From positions 7,169,172 to 7,233,171 of the forward strand of contig JAJEKV010000059.1 in the NCBI GenBank assembly GCA_021234155.1: a stretch of DNA of 64,000 nt, read 5' to 3'. A program made the position numbers and the translations under genes. The stretch comes from Isoetes taiwanensis. Its lineage: Eukaryota; Streptophyta; Lycopodiopsida; Isoetales; Isoetaceae. Below the pieces are notes generated by a model. The model saw only the letters and a list, made by a program, of their open reading frames with translations. It searched no databases and was not told the DNA's origin. This document shows positions 1 through 12,042 of this stretch, piece by piece; the first letter of the stretch is position 1, and the number at the start of each line of letters is the position of its first letter.

Positions 1-795
1 AAAAGCTGACCTGTAGTAGCAAATCTGTAGAAGTCGACCTGCAAACAGAGAGGCATATATCCACTCAATACTCACTGCTCAAGTCGTGACAACAATGCAA
101 ACTCGAAGAAGATTAGCAAGCCGACTTGTAGAAGTTGGGGTACTGAAGCAAACAAAGAGGCATGTATCTGCCATCTATTACACAGAAAGCATTTGATTGG
201 ATGCTTGGCGGGACCAACAATGGTCTATTACCTTTAGAACTCCTGAAGGTTTGGAGAGTCGACTTGTGTGAGGCCGAGATAACAAAGAATGGCTGCAGAA
301 GGTATCGGCTTTATTTGAAAACGTGGGGAAGAAAAAAATGGAGGGCATAAGCATAATTTATGGCAACTGTTCATGGGCGAAGCTTGAGGATGTCAGGCTG
401 GGAGAGGTAATAGTGATTCGCATCACTCTCGACTGCCGAGTCCAGAATTGTCTATAATTTAGTCATTAGTTTGATTAAATTAAATTAAGTTAATTATTAA
501 TTATATTTAATATTAACTTTTTTTTTCCAAGGGTGATCCATCCCCCTTTAATTCCTTTTTTTTTTTTTTTTGAAGGATGACATCTCCCATTAATTCTTGT
601 TGGCTTCCTCGTGCTTCTCCCCCCTTGCCCCTTCCACACTGTCCCCAACTTCCCCCTTGCCTTCTTCTCCTAACTTCTCCCCTTCCCATTCTCTTGACTT
701 CTCCCCCTCGCCTCCCCCCTTTTGCTCTTACCCCGCCCTTGTTAAAGCTTTAGGTCACAACATTGCATGAGAGTTGAGCATAGAAAATTTTGTTA

Positions 796-826
<31 letters not shown>

Positions 827-830
827 GTTT
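1..830 (+). repeat. Dispersed repeat, copy 1, interrupted by a 335-bp insertion
   Basis: Stretches at about 1-55, 299-405 and 740-804 match, in reverse orientation, the sequence at 14488-14765. Shared words include TATCGGCTTTATTTGAAAAC, GCATAAGCATAATTTAT and GCATGAGAGTTGAGCATAG. In the second copy the part ending GCGAAGCTT runs straight into GATCACAACATTGC. Here about 335 bp (406-739) lie between these two parts. That insert contains a CT-rich run and has AAGCTT-like sequence at both edges. No coding capacity is recognised, so this is probably a non-autonomous element of unknown class. Confidence 0.6.
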
Positions 831-2520
831 GAAAGCATGGTTGGTGGTTGTTTGAAAGCATGTTTGAAAGCATAGGTGACAATGCATACAAAAATGTTAA
901 AGAGATGTTAGTCCCATTGGTAAAGGCTGTATACAATGAGAAGCCTTGTCCAATCAGAGCATTGGAGAATTTGATGCATCCTTTGACAAGATGAAAACTG
1001 CCCTCTATGGAATTTTTATAGCTCTATTTCAGACTTCATGAACAATGATCCTATAAAATCTTGAATATGAAATCACTAAAAGTCTCCATTTGCATTAATA
1101 TCCAATGTAAGCAATTCAGCCTAAGATCTGCTACTAGACATGAAGCCAACAAATAAATAATCACAGTTTCCCTCGACGCATTTCTATATACATAATTCTT
1201 CACCAAAGTAGAACCCTACCTTGCTTCTCTTATTTTCTAACCCTTCCCCCAACATCTCATTACCTTAGTCAACAACACATCCGCACTATCTCGTTGACAC
1301 TACGTCTTTAGATCTCGTCAACATTATGTTGTGTGACATCTATGTTGTGCAACTTCTTACCATATGGGCAACTTTTTATTATTTTCAGCAACAAAAAGGA
1401 TGTCTTTTGGGAAGCCCCTGGAGGGGGGATGTGAAACCACTAGACCAATTGCAACAAGTATTAAAACAAATAGGTAATATTAAGCAACCGATCTACATTA
1501 AAAAAAGGGTTAAGGAACCATTGAAGTTGAAAAGATCGATTATTAGTACATAGTAGTCCAATTTTCAATAAGCATTTGAAGCAAGAATTTGATACATATA
1601 GAGATTGAGCATGACACTAAAAAGCCAAAGATCATTCCTTGCATATGCCTGGTTTATGCCAATGACCTCATGTCTTGTATGTGTTGTTGATTAACCTAAT
1701 GAGATGTTTGTGGATGTGTTGTTGATTGGCCATGCGTGACATTAATATATGTGAAGATAATGCACAATTGTACATAAGATGCATATTACATCAAGAGCAA
1801 TGGTTATAAAAGGGTGGTATAAAATGAGTAGACAACTTCATTAGTGAAGTGCCACATGGCATTGGGTATAACACTAAACACAATAGATGGAGCTGAGAGG
1901 AAGTGGAAAGGTGAATGGTTGTTGTTATAGGTGAGAACTTTGCAGACCCAGTTCTTCTTCTAGAAAGAGTTGACCATGGGTCATCAATTATTCGAAAGAT
2001 CATCAGGAGCTAGGTTTGTATGCAAGAATCTTATGGCCAAAAAGTGATGGTGTTCCTCTTGTACGTAGACATCGTCTAACAAGATTCGCATGGCAAGAGG
2101 GAGCCTACAAGACACCTACACCTACTTTAGCCACAATATGCTTCTGTATCCTCATTGACAACTCGAGTCGGATTCTCAAATTTGCAGACCCTAAATAGTT
2201 CATCCTGATCAAAATCGGAGATTTTCTAAATTTGTTACGAAATCGCAATTTGACAACGCACGGCACATTACATTAACAAATATAAGACTTTGGCACAGCT
2301 TTGTTAAACATTATTAAAACTTACTTAAACTTGCAATCTTTTAAATTCCATTTTGAAAACATGTTATGATGAAAGTGGGTCCAATGACTTAATAGTTCTG
2401 TTTCCATCATCAATAAACACGATTCGATGTTTCCTCCACTGTAGACAGATATATATTAACCATGGCACCATAGTGCAAGGCTATTTATTACAAATTCAAA
2501 ATACAAGGGAGCTAGGAAAG
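831..2520. other. Non-coding stretch, no recognised gene
   Basis: AT-rich sequence with a T-rich run near 800-825 and short imperfect repeats (TGTGTTGTTGATT near 1685 and 1716). The short reading frames present have no recognisable domain and no splice context. I see nothing else supportable. Confidence 0.4.
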
Positions 2521-2521
2521 A

Positions 2522-2568
2522 GAAATATTCGCGACGGCCTTGGCCGCCGCGATAAATTTCTTGTATTA
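2522..2568 (+). repeat. GC-rich hairpin followed by TAAATTTCTTG (element terminus, copy 1)
   Basis: An imperfect GC-rich hairpin (CGCGACGGCC / GGCCGCCGCG) is followed by ATAAATTTCTTG and then TAT. The same arrangement recurs twice at 13620-13710 and in similar form at 26790-26822. A hairpin about 10 nt from a fixed end resembles a Helitron 3' terminus. However, the end is CTTG rather than the usual CTRR, so the class is uncertain. Confidence 0.4.
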
Positions 2569-2747
2569 TAATGTTTTTTTACTATATGTCATAGATTAAA
2601 CTCTAAAAGTTTGATGGCTCAAACTTGACTTAAAACTTGGGACAGTCTAGACAGTCTAGATAGCTAACCTTACACATCTAACGTCCAAAATCTTGGAGGC
2701 ATTGGAACTGAGAGCATTGACAGGTTATTAACTTATTCTAGTAACTT

Positions 2748-2779
2748 ATGCCCAGCAACGACGGGCATCGTAACTAGTG
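2748..2779 (+). repeat. Helitron-like 3' terminus (hairpin plus CTAG|T), plus strand
   Basis: TGCCCAGCAACGACGGGCA can form a short stem (TGCCC/GGGCA). It is followed by TCGTAACTAG and then T, matching the canonical Helitron 3' end: hairpin, about 10 nt, CTAG, insertion before T. Three relatives lie on the minus strand near 17650, 28255 and 51513. The matching 5' TC end was not located. Confidence 0.5.
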
Positions 2780-3207
2780 AAGCTCAATAAATCTAGGAAC
2801 AAGGGCATGTAACTAGTTAAGCTCATAGGATCTAGGAACAATTGGGCAAATATGTATTAGGGTTTTGTTCTTGGCTTTTCACACCTTTAGCCTTTCTCAA
2901 TGTTAGATTGTTTCGTCAACCCATGGTTATATTTATCTATGCGTCTGCAAGCAAGTTGGTTGGCCAGGGATTGTATATGGTGTAGATGAGGATATGGCTA
3001 GATATTTGTGGGCGAGAGGGTCTATATCCTAAGCCTAGCATGTAATTTGAATCAACCGTCCAGAAAAGTGCAACTAACAATCTGAGTCGTTGGACAATTT
3101 CTTCTCGGGTTTTAAGACGGCCTCTTTCCCAAAAGAGGTCCGTTGGGTCTGATCAAGAGGCCACAGCTCTGTTTCTTCATCAGTTTTCTGGAATTGGAGG
3201 AACAGAC

Positions 3208-5356
3208 ATGGCAAATGTTAAGGTGGGGTCTTTAGCTTCGACCTTTTTAGAAATCCCTGCAGGCAACAGAGAGAATTCTTCAAATGGGGCTCTTGCAACC
3301 CGCATTTCTGTGCCTCTCACGAATAGATTAAGACCTGGAATGATGTGTAGAGTGCATTGCATGAAGGATTTTTCTGCAATTCAAACATATTCTACAGGCA
3401 AATTAATTGCAGAACCTGCTGGTCCAAAACTGCCTTTAATTTGGCACAGACCAAGTATAGGTTCTGTAACATGCACAGCTTCTGCTTCAGATGATGTTCC
3501 TGTTCCTTCTAGGTTTGTAATTAAACTTTCAATTCTCTAATTCTGAATATGTGAATCTACTTGCAATAGTCTGTAAATAAAGCTAAATTCCATGTTTGTA
3601 TGCTGTTGCTTTGATTGACAGCACTACAGAGGGCTTGGGCTTTGCTGCAAAGTATCCTGCATTAGTTACTGGCTTCTTCTTCTTCACCTGGTAAGCAAGA
3701 ACCATGAATACTACAATGCCTCAGGAATTGCATTCAACATACCTTTGCCTGGTGCAGGTACTTCCTTAATGTGATCTTCAACATCCTTAACAAGAAAATA
3801 TACAACTATTTTCCCTTTCCATAGTAAGATCACTCAAAATCCCTCTATGCATTTTCACAAAGTTCTGCAAGTTTTCCTAACAGTTATGATAATGTGTCAT
3901 ATAAAGCTTTGTCTCTGTTATTCATCTGGGAGTTGGAGTTGCCTACTGCGCTGTTAGCTGGCTTGTTGGAGCTCCAAAGAGAGCTGTAAGTTCTAAAATT
4001 TTCTGTATCAATATTTGATTGCTTCAGGTTTGCAGTCTACTCAAATATATATTTGATTTCAGCCAATTGACAAGGAGTTACTCATCTTGCTAACACCAGT
4101 TGCAGCATGTCACGCCTTGGGACATGTAATGTCAAATGTGTCTTTTTCAGCTGTTGCTGTGTCTTTTACGCACACGATCAAAGGTAAGCATCAAGTTCTT
4201 TGGGACAATATTTCGACCTGAGTCTCATGTATAAACTGTTCTTAAAACTTGCAGCCTTGGAACCCTTCTTCAATGCTGCTGCATCCCAGTTCATTTTAGG
4301 CCAGCAAATTCCACTCTCCTTGTGGTTGTCCCTTGCACCAGTTGTGCTTGGTAAGTCCTCAAGCCATAGGCTAAATTGACTCAAGTACATGGAGAATTAT
4401 TACCTCAGAACTTAATGCTCTCTTTCAAAAATGCAGGTGTTTCCATGGCTTCACTGACAGAGCTTTCCTTCAACTGGACTGGTTTTCTTAGCGCCATGAC
4501 ATCAAACATTGCATTCACTTATAGGAACATATATGCCAAGAAAGCTATGGTAGGCTGGTTTAAATTATTGAATATTTATAACTCTAGCATCAATAATATG
4601 GTTGATCCTTACCTCATGCAGACAGGAATGGACAGCACAAATGTCTATGCGTACATCTCAATCATCTCCCTGATATTCTGCATCCCACCAGCTATAATTG
4701 TAAGTTTTATATTTAATGCCCAAATAAACTGACATTTGGGGCCCTGTGTAATATATTTGCAACATGCCACAGTTGGAAGGCCCACAGCTGATGCAATTTG
4801 GCTTTAACAACGCACTTGCCAAGGTGGGCCTGAATAAATTTATCTCAGACCTATTCTGGGTAGGGATGTTCTATCATTTATATAACCAGGTAAGTGACAA
4901 ATGAAAGAAACATTCCATGCTTATAAAAACAGAGGAGTTTCTGACCAGTTGAATAATCTTCAGATTGCCAATAATACGTTGGAAAGAGTAGCACCCCTTA
5001 CACATGCCATCGGAAATGTGTTGAAACGAGTCTTCGTTATTGGTTTCACCATCGTTGTATTCGGTATGGCCTTCATTTTGACCTAATAAACAGTTTATTC
5101 TTATCACCGTTGTTAAGATGCTAAGAAATACCTTCAAAATTTCAACACAAAACTGAGATTGGGACTGCTGTAGCCATCGCCGGAGTTGCCATTTATTCTT
5201 ACATCAAAGCTAAGATAGAGGAAGAGAAGCGGGTAAAGGGAGGGTTATTTTTATTTTACTATATCAATATTAGAGTTTAATATATTTTTTTGGAACTATA
5301 ACTATTCTTATCTTATTATTAACATTGTTTAACTTGATGTGCAGAAGGCTGCCTAG
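3208..5356 (+). CDS. TPT: Chloroplast triose-phosphate/phosphate translocator, 12 exons
   Basis: Inner-envelope antiporter exchanging stromal triose phosphate or 3-phosphoglycerate for cytosolic phosphate; a plastid member of the drug/metabolite transporter superfamily. Exons I derive: 3208-3512, 3622-3690, 3758-3823, 3907-3985, 4063-4183, 4255-4350, 4437-4549, 4622-4699, 4773-4889, 4964-5063, 5126-5232, 5345-5356. All introns are GT-AG and the phases join, giving 420 residues (family about 400-420). Residues 1 to about 100 look like a transit peptide rich in Ser, Thr and basic residues. Family signatures are [38 protein letters not shown] (Lys213) and [20 protein letters not shown] (Lys369-Arg370, the substrate-binding pair known for the family), then a KAKIEEEKR tail. 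Oddity: the usual GNKISTQ at the exon 10/11 junction is replaced by EIPSKFQHK in this model. Reading the conserved KISTQ frame instead needs one A fewer in the run 5149-5152. Confidence 0.9.
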
Positions 5357-5620
5357 GCCCTGGTGTTAGGGTTTGTACCCCAATAAGCATCATTCTAGTG
5401 CTTCCATGGAAATCCTCACCTTGTATATTGTGTTTGTATTCATTGGCACAATCATCTTGGCTTGAGCTATAACAATATCTTGAATGATGATCCAAATAAA
5501 GTGCCCACTGAATTTTGCATGTCTTTGTAGAGAACTTCTAGCTCAATGCCACGTTAAGAGACAAAAGTAAAAAAGTAGACTTTAAAAGCTTACACTTTTG
5601 AAATTAACCAGATTGTAGAA
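5357..5620. other. Probable 3' untranslated and flanking region of the translocator
   Basis: AT-rich sequence after the TAG stop. AATAAA-like words occur (for example near 5497) and could serve polyadenylation, but no single site stands out. Confidence 0.35.
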
Positions 5621-5740
5621 GACACTAGGCATGATAGTCACAAGGTTCCTCTGCATAGATACAAGGCATAGACACTAGGCATGGTAGTCACAAGGTTCTT
5701 CTGCATAGACACTAGGCATGATAGTCACAAGGTTCCTCGG
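5621..5740 (+). repeat. Three-copy short tandem repeat
   Basis: Units beginning GACACTAGGCATGRTAGTCA start at 5621, 5671 and 5708. The first unit carries an extra 13 bp. The copies differ by only a few bases, so the expansion is recent. Confidence 0.8.
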
Positions 5741-5845
5741 CAAACAATGAAGATGCAAATGCATAGAGAACTTTTGCCAAATTTTATTCCCTCACCCAAT
5801 GAACAAGCTAAGCATAAGGGAGCATTTACAGTGCGAGCAAATTAT

Positions 5846-5937
5846 CAGCATGTCCCAATGAGCAATGTTGGTGAATTGTGCATCTCATAGCAGCATGTCC
5901 CAATGAGCAATGTTGGTGTGAATTGTGCATCTCATAG
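5846..5937 (+). repeat. Two-copy tandem repeat of 45-47 bp
   Basis: CAGCATGTCCCAATGAGCAA begins units at 5846 and 5891. The copies are identical except for a 2-bp (GT) insertion in the second. Confidence 0.85.
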
Positions 5938-7985
5938 ACGATTTAGTCTTCAAGTGGACCTAAAAATGCTCCCCCCCCCCCCCCCAAACATCCTTCTCCT
6001 CCTTTTCTTTTCTTAGATAGTTTTATGAAATTTAATTTATTGTCCAAATGGGTTAGCCTTCGGATATAAGTGATTAATCCTCACTAGTGTACACAATCAA
6101 ATTTCCTTCAAAAGGCAAAGTCGGTCAGGTGGCCACGATCTACAAGGCTTGTGATATATATTGCGCTTTTTAATAATGCACAATTATGGCCTATCTATTG
6201 GGATTCTTGAGAAGATAAGTACTCAGGCTATGTTCCAGGATCGACATCTTCTATCTGTTAGCTTTTGATCTCAAAATTCTACTACCAACCATATCTTCAC
6301 TTTGCATTACAAAAGATTTGTAACAACCCACAAGATCTTCATTGTTGCCTTGTGATTTCGTAAGGGCTGTTGTTTCCCACAGAGGAGCTGTGAAGGAGGT
6401 TATTATAATCGGATGTCTAACTAGAATTGCAGAATGGTATATAGATATGGTTTATGTTTGAATGCTGCCATTGGTCTAGCTTCTCTCACAATAATGTAGA
6501 TGTGCCTCAGGATGTCCACTCCTTTTTACTCTCCTTTTTACTTTGTTGCATTTTTTATGTATAAGCTTTTGGATCAGATTGTCAACCGTTTGAAAGATTG
6601 AATTATCTATTCTATTCAGGTAAGGTATTGATATTGGTATTCATAATCATTTTGTTTATGAGAGACATGTGTCTTTTGGAGTTTTGGCCGAAATCTAGAA
6701 AGCCAATAATCTGATCGTTGGCATATGACATAATCTGTAGTTTTTATTTTGTGTTTTATTTTTTAGTTGTGGTGTGTTATATGGGAAATGTTGTTTTTCT
6801 GTTCTGGAAAAAAATAAAAATTCAGAATAATGGATAAATTCACGAGTAACAAATAAACCATTAAATATAGCACAAATCCCAAAACACACTAAAATAAAAA
6901 TGTTCAATTTTGTTTTTGGTTCAATTTTGTTTTTGATACAAAGCGCGGCCGTGTTTTTTCTATTTTGAAATGCAAATCATCGCCATAGCCAGGAGCTCCA
7001 AGTCCGATGCTCTATTTGTGAGACTGATGCAAACAATCATTCCAAATGCATGAAGAATGGATTGATCATGAACTGTAGCAAAAAAGCATATCACAAAAAA
7101 TGGGAACGAAGCAAAGGAGCTAGAATTGGTGGGACGCTTAGGCATATGACTTAGGCAGAGACATCTGGACAGATTGAAAGTAATGAGGAGCCAAAAAGCT
7201 GGAACAAGTGGGCGATTAGAAAAAACAGAGGAAGCTGGGTTGAATGGAGCCATAACTAGAGGACATGCCGAGTCGCATTCTTGTCTTGCATAATGCAATC
7301 TCGCAATCTGACTAATGCATCTGGCAAAGGGGTCAATGGAGTTCTCCTATGGTGGGTCACGAATCATCCTTAAGGATTGATGGTATCTCCTATTTGATTA
7401 TAACCTCGTAGCCCTGGCCGATTAGCTGGATAGATCTGTCGTCTCTTGAAGAGAAGAGGCCACAGGTCAGACTTGCAAGTTGACTGATGCCTGCTCTGAT
7501 TTGAAACATGTTGTTTTGTCTGCTACAGTGATTTTAGGACTGCTACAATGCACGTGAATCGGCAATAGTGCTTATCAGATGAACACCTGGTCGAAGTTAT
7601 TCCTGTCGAAATATTTGTCTGTACTTTTGATAAGGCTCTGGCCTCGAGGCCTCCCTCTTTCAATACAAATACAGTTGTGGCCTGTTATAAAGCTCAAAAG
7701 TAAATATAAAGGCTTTCCTTTTATTAGCTTCAACACCACCTTTATATAAAGGTTCCTCATTTATATTTAAATGGTCCACCTTTTTTTCTATTGTAGGTTT
7801 GATGGCGTAATAATATCTTCTCAATCCCTAGATATTTTAATGGCCCTTAGATAAGGTCCTTAAAACAATGGTCCATTAAAAAAAATAATTTTTTTGATTA
7901 AACACTTTTCCTCAACCAAAATATTGAAAAACGCATTTGCCAACTTAATAGAAATATGTCTGTAGATAGGGCTAAATCCAAATGG
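5938..7985. other. Non-coding stretch
   Basis: Contains a C homopolymer near 5971-5986 and a small duplication of TTCAATTTTGTTTTTG near 6905-6935. A reading frame of about 110 codons on the minus strand (6960-7298) has no recognisable domain and biased, non-protein-like composition. No gene is supported. Confidence 0.4.
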
Positions 7986-8122
7986 CTAATAATCTATGGC
8001 TCGATAGATAGATAGATGGCATAACTATACAAATTGTGAAAATAACTATACAAAGTGCAACTCCCAACAAGTTCGAACTCAAGACTACCGTGTTACCATT
8101 AGACCAAAGGCCCGGCCTCAAT
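7985..8122 (-). mobile_element. tRNA-derived SINE candidate
   Basis: On the minus strand the sequence carries a box A-like TGGTCTAATGG (8096-8106) and a box B-like GTTCGAACTTG (8068-8078). The body ends in a (CTAT)n tail (8003-8017 on the plus strand as GATA repeats). The internal promoter layout and simple tail fit a tRNA-derived SINE. A comparable CTATCTATCTATTTT tail ends the SINE-like unit near 60720. It does not fold as an intact tRNA gene by eye. Confidence 0.55.
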
Positions 8123-10060
8123 AGATTTCTAGTATGTTCTTCCAAGTTGCTTGGTTGCTAGTGCCAAAGTGCATGCCCCTGCACATGCGACAAGCATGTG
8201 GAAAAATATATGCCGCATGCAGACGCTAGAAAGGGACCATAAGGGATGAAAAACAAAAGGGGGACCAATGAAAGCTAGCCTCGACAACAACCCTACTAGC
8301 TCTACTAATTACCTTGGTGTTAGCTTCGTCAATGCACCTAAGACAAACTCAAGATCAAGAGCTAACAACAAGAACCAAAGCAAATCACTCTACTGGCATT
8401 ATACATCACCAACATAATCATTCTTACACAAATTCATAAACTTCATTTGGGAGTAGAGAATTGAGATAACACATGAGAGAATCATATAATCATATGCAAA
8501 ATGTCATACTTCAACATAATAATATTCAACTGATCAAGGTACTCACACTTAAAGAACTTTGCCCACGTGTCATCTTCCGAAATTGGGCCTCTCTTCTACA
8601 CGAATTTTGGCTATCTTAAAGAAAACTCCACTTGATCCTAGCCATTAGATCTAGGCAAATCTGTAAATTGTAACTGCCATAAGTTCACTAGATTTTGCCA
8701 ACTCAAGGGGCCATCTAAAATCCTTGCAACTACCATGCTCCCCCAGATTTACGACACATCATTCTAATATCAACCGTTGAAAATATTTCATAAGGACTTT
8801 AATACTCCATCAAGTCCATAAGTTCCACTTCGATACAATATAAATATTCCTTCTCATGCTTCTCCATAATATTTGCACATTTTTTAGATTTTCTCCATAT
8901 TACCCATATAGTTCTCTATTTATGCATACATTTCACAGATTTAAGCACATCATACAGAAATAGTCAAGATAAAACACACTACATTATTCCCCCTAAGAGT
9001 ATTCATCGTCCCAATGAATTCTTCAAAACCTTATATTTGATCTTCATGTCTTCAACTTGGTCCTCAAAAGTAGATCATAAGCATAACATTGCAACTTAAC
9101 AAAAATCTAATATCCAAATGTCTCCAATCCTTCAAGAGCATCTCTAAAAGTTCTCCAAGGAAAAGAGATATTAAAAACTTCTGAAAATGGCCTAGGGTCA
9201 GGGTTTGGCCATTAGTAGGTTAGGGTTGCCATGTCATGCCATGTGGCTCCAATAGAGTGCATCCATGTGGTGGGTTGCTAATGAGATGGAGCCATGTGGA
9301 AATGGTTCCATACCAAAGGTTGGCTAAGTTATGTATAATGACTTAGCCATGTTCCCTTCTCCACACTAAGGTATACAAGGCTACTAAGATAGGCTTGTAT
9401 GGTGACATGGTCTAAAATATATGTATTTATACCATATCTACACATATATAATGCAGTTTCTTATTTCGATTTTCTGTTTTTGTCCCACATAATTTTTCTG
9501 CGCCGCAATCTTTTACCATATTTTTCTGCCACGTTGTTTTTGGGAGCGATCGCGGCGTCCAACCACGACGCCTGGCAATAGCTGGATTCATACTAGAGAG
9601 AAGGCGGTGTCCAAAGTCGGCCTTCAAATCTTGCTCGCAAATGCAGACCCTTGAAACCTTGCTGCAAAAAAGGTTGTCCCAAAGTAATCCGATCTTGCCA
9701 GTTATGATCGAGTAGGTTAGAAAGTTGGGAAGGACCTCAGACGAATCAAAATCAGACGGCTTTGGCTCCAAAAAATCGAAGGCCAGTTGATCGGCATCAA
9801 AGGTAGGCTTTAGACAGGGAATCGGAAGCAGACCCGGATTCTATAGTGGATGAGAGCAAGCCAGATTCTATAACATATGAGAGAAGATTTACAACATACT
9901 AGGGTTCCACACTCGGATTTCAGAGATTTGATGCTAGAAATGATCGAGACAGAAGGGTATAAAACTTTTTTCCTGCTTAGAATCCACTTCAGCATCAACA
10001 ACATCATAGAAAGCGGACTTCTAGAAAGTTCTTACGGAAGATTTTGCCAGCAATGTTTAG
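8123..10060. other. Non-coding stretch
   Basis: AT-rich DNA without recognisable domains. Frames at 9427-9771 (-) and 9877-10266 (+) are open by chance as far as I can tell. A repeated word TAGTGGATGAGAG/TAACATATGAGAG occurs near 9845-9885, but nothing further can be supported. Confidence 0.35.
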
Positions 10061-10225
10061 CTTTTCTTGCAAGAAGTGCTCAGGTGCGCCGGATTGAAAA
10101 GCTCTTTTTCTCAAAATTGGTTGTGCTCTTTTTCTTGCAAGAAGTGCTCAGGTGCGCCGGATTGGAAAGCTTTGCTTCAAAGCAAGCAGGAGATTCTTCA
10201 GAAAGCTTTGCTTTGAAGCAAAGGA
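10061..10225 (+). repeat. Tandem duplication followed by an inverted repeat
   Basis: CTTTTCTTGCAAGAAGTGCT followed by CAGGTGCGCCGGATTG occurs at 10061-10102 and again at 10128-10170 with single-base differences. Immediately downstream, GCTTTGCTTCAAAGC (10169-10184) and GCTTTGCTTTGAAGC (10203-10217) form self-complementary pieces able to fold. Function unknown. Confidence 0.7.
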
Positions 10226-11664
10226 TGCGACGCTGCCCTTTTTTTCGAAAGGAATTTGTGATTTAGGTAGAGATAAGAATTATGCACTGGAAATAGAGAT
10301 TTGTGCATCGAAATGAGACGGCGATGCCATTTCTGGAGCTTCGGAATGTTAGTTCGCTTCTTGCGTCTTGCGTTTCTTCCCGCTCATGCAGGTAAGAAAG
10401 AATGTTCTTATCTACAGTCTTGCTATTGTGGCATTCAGTATGAATCGGCGGCTTTTTTTTTCTGTAGTCCTGCATTCTGGCTTCAACTTCACGAATGTCG
10501 GTCACTTCCTTGCAGCAATACTAGAGTTTTGAAAAATTTGTGGCATGCAAAGGGCTTGAAAAGTTTTATCAGATTATTATTTCAAGGTATTTGGACTGTG
10601 TAACTAAGTCCATTCAGTTGGTTGCCTTATTGTTTTCTTGAAGATATCTGCATTTGTGCTTCATCCTCACTAAGAAGAGATTATGTGCCTATTTCATGCT
10701 TTTACAATATTTATTTACTTGAATCGAAAGTTTTCATGCATTGATCCTACCTCATAGGCTAAAAAAAACATTCGGACGTTGGAGCAAAGATGGCATTCCC
10801 TCGACATTTGCATATGGAATGTGTTTGTTATCTCAGCAAGTCTTTTTTGGTACAGGGTGCAGTGACAAGTTTTAGTCAAATTTTAAAGGGTCCCCTATCG
10901 ACATTTCCTCTTCCCATTGCCAGAAAAACATGGATCCTCTTTTGGACCTTCCCAGCAGGATAGCATGAAGTATTTCACGGTAACACCTTCTTTGCTATCC
11001 CGGTGTGCGCCTTCTTGGATTTCTTCTTCAATTGTTAGAGCCTTAGCACTTGGGTATTTACTTGCTTTGCATTATTTTTTTCTGTGGTTACTTGAAAGTG
11101 GTTACTGATTGTCTTTGCTACCATTGCAGGGTTGGTCAATTTAAAACATGTGTCATTCTTCTTTGGAGTTTTCTGATTCATCTGCTTATGTTATTGTGTT
11201 GATGCAGAATTATTGGTCCATAATTACGCTGCATCGAGAGGAAGCTCTGGACCACTGCCATTGAGTCTTGTGTTGTAGATATTCTAGAGGGAAACACAAG
11301 GTAGATACATGTTTTTTTGTGGAAACTCTGATCAAGTGCAACCTCAAGTGCTTGGATATTTCAGAAAAGCTTGCTTCTCAATCAAGTTCAAGTTCAGATA
11401 ATGCAACCCATTGTGTAACTCAGCAATGCATGAGAATGCATATAACATGGTCTAAACATGTCATGGGACTCTGAAAGTGTAGTAGGTTCTCTTTGTTTAC
11501 ATAGTGTGTGCCCACCTGATATAGACCATTGATTTTGAAATCTCAACTCCCTTTCTGGATTCTGCAGTCACTTCTTACATGTTAGCCATCTCAAGTGACA
11601 CGAATGGACTCGTTTTGTTCTCGTCAAGATATAATATATCTAATTTGGTAGTATGCATTGTTAT
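10226..11664. other. Transcribed-looking but unassigned region upstream of the transaldolase fragment
   Basis: Several candidate splice sites occur (for example CAG|GTAAG near 10389). Short plus-strand open stretches at 10301, 10917 and 11268 look exon-like but match no family I know. No N-terminal transaldolase motif was found here, so the link to the downstream exons is unproven. Confidence 0.25.
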
Positions 11665-12042
11665 CGTGGCCATTGGGAATGCAAAATGGTTTAAAAACAA
11701 AGAATGCAGACTAAATGTTCACATCAAGATTCCCAAGCTCGCCGCATGTGTTCCAAAGAATCGGGGATGTAATTGCACTTGGTATTAGTGTTAATGTTAC
11801 TGTAAGTATTCTACAATTTCTTTTTCAATGATATTTGGTGAGATTTGTTAGTACTTATAGTTTCTACAAAGCATCTTATATTTTTTGTGAAGAGATATGA
11901 AGCTGTAATTGATGCTTATTTGGATGGGTTGGAGGCAATCGGCCAACAGGATATTTCAGGTATTGCAAGTGTTGCTTCATTTTTTGTCAGCCGTGTGGAT
12001 ACTTTGATTGACAAAAAGCTAGACCAAATTGGAACTGAATAA
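11665..12042 (+). pseudogene. Transaldolase, C-terminal half only
   Basis: Transaldolase moves a dihydroxyacetone unit between sugar phosphates in the pentose phosphate pathway. Two exons are visible. The first (about 11665-11801) encodes NVHIKIPKLAACVP and then GDVIALGISVNVT, carrying the Schiff-base-type Lys of the IKIP motif, and ends at a GTAAGT donor. The second (11872-12042) encodes [20 protein letters not shown] and [19 protein letters not shown]. In exon 1 the two halves are in different frames because 11763-11766 reads GGGG where GGG would keep the frame. Exon 2 stops at TAA just where the family continues with EAL, so the last helix is missing. No N-terminal exons were found. It is either a fragment or a gene damaged by sequence error. 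Confidence 0.75.

Noticed and set aside
6960-7298. 112-codon minus-strand frame
   Set aside because: Hydrophobic, Cys-rich chance composition; no family recognised.
9427-9771. 114-codon minus-strand frame and the overlapping plus frame
   Set aside because: No motif and no conserved context; likely chance.
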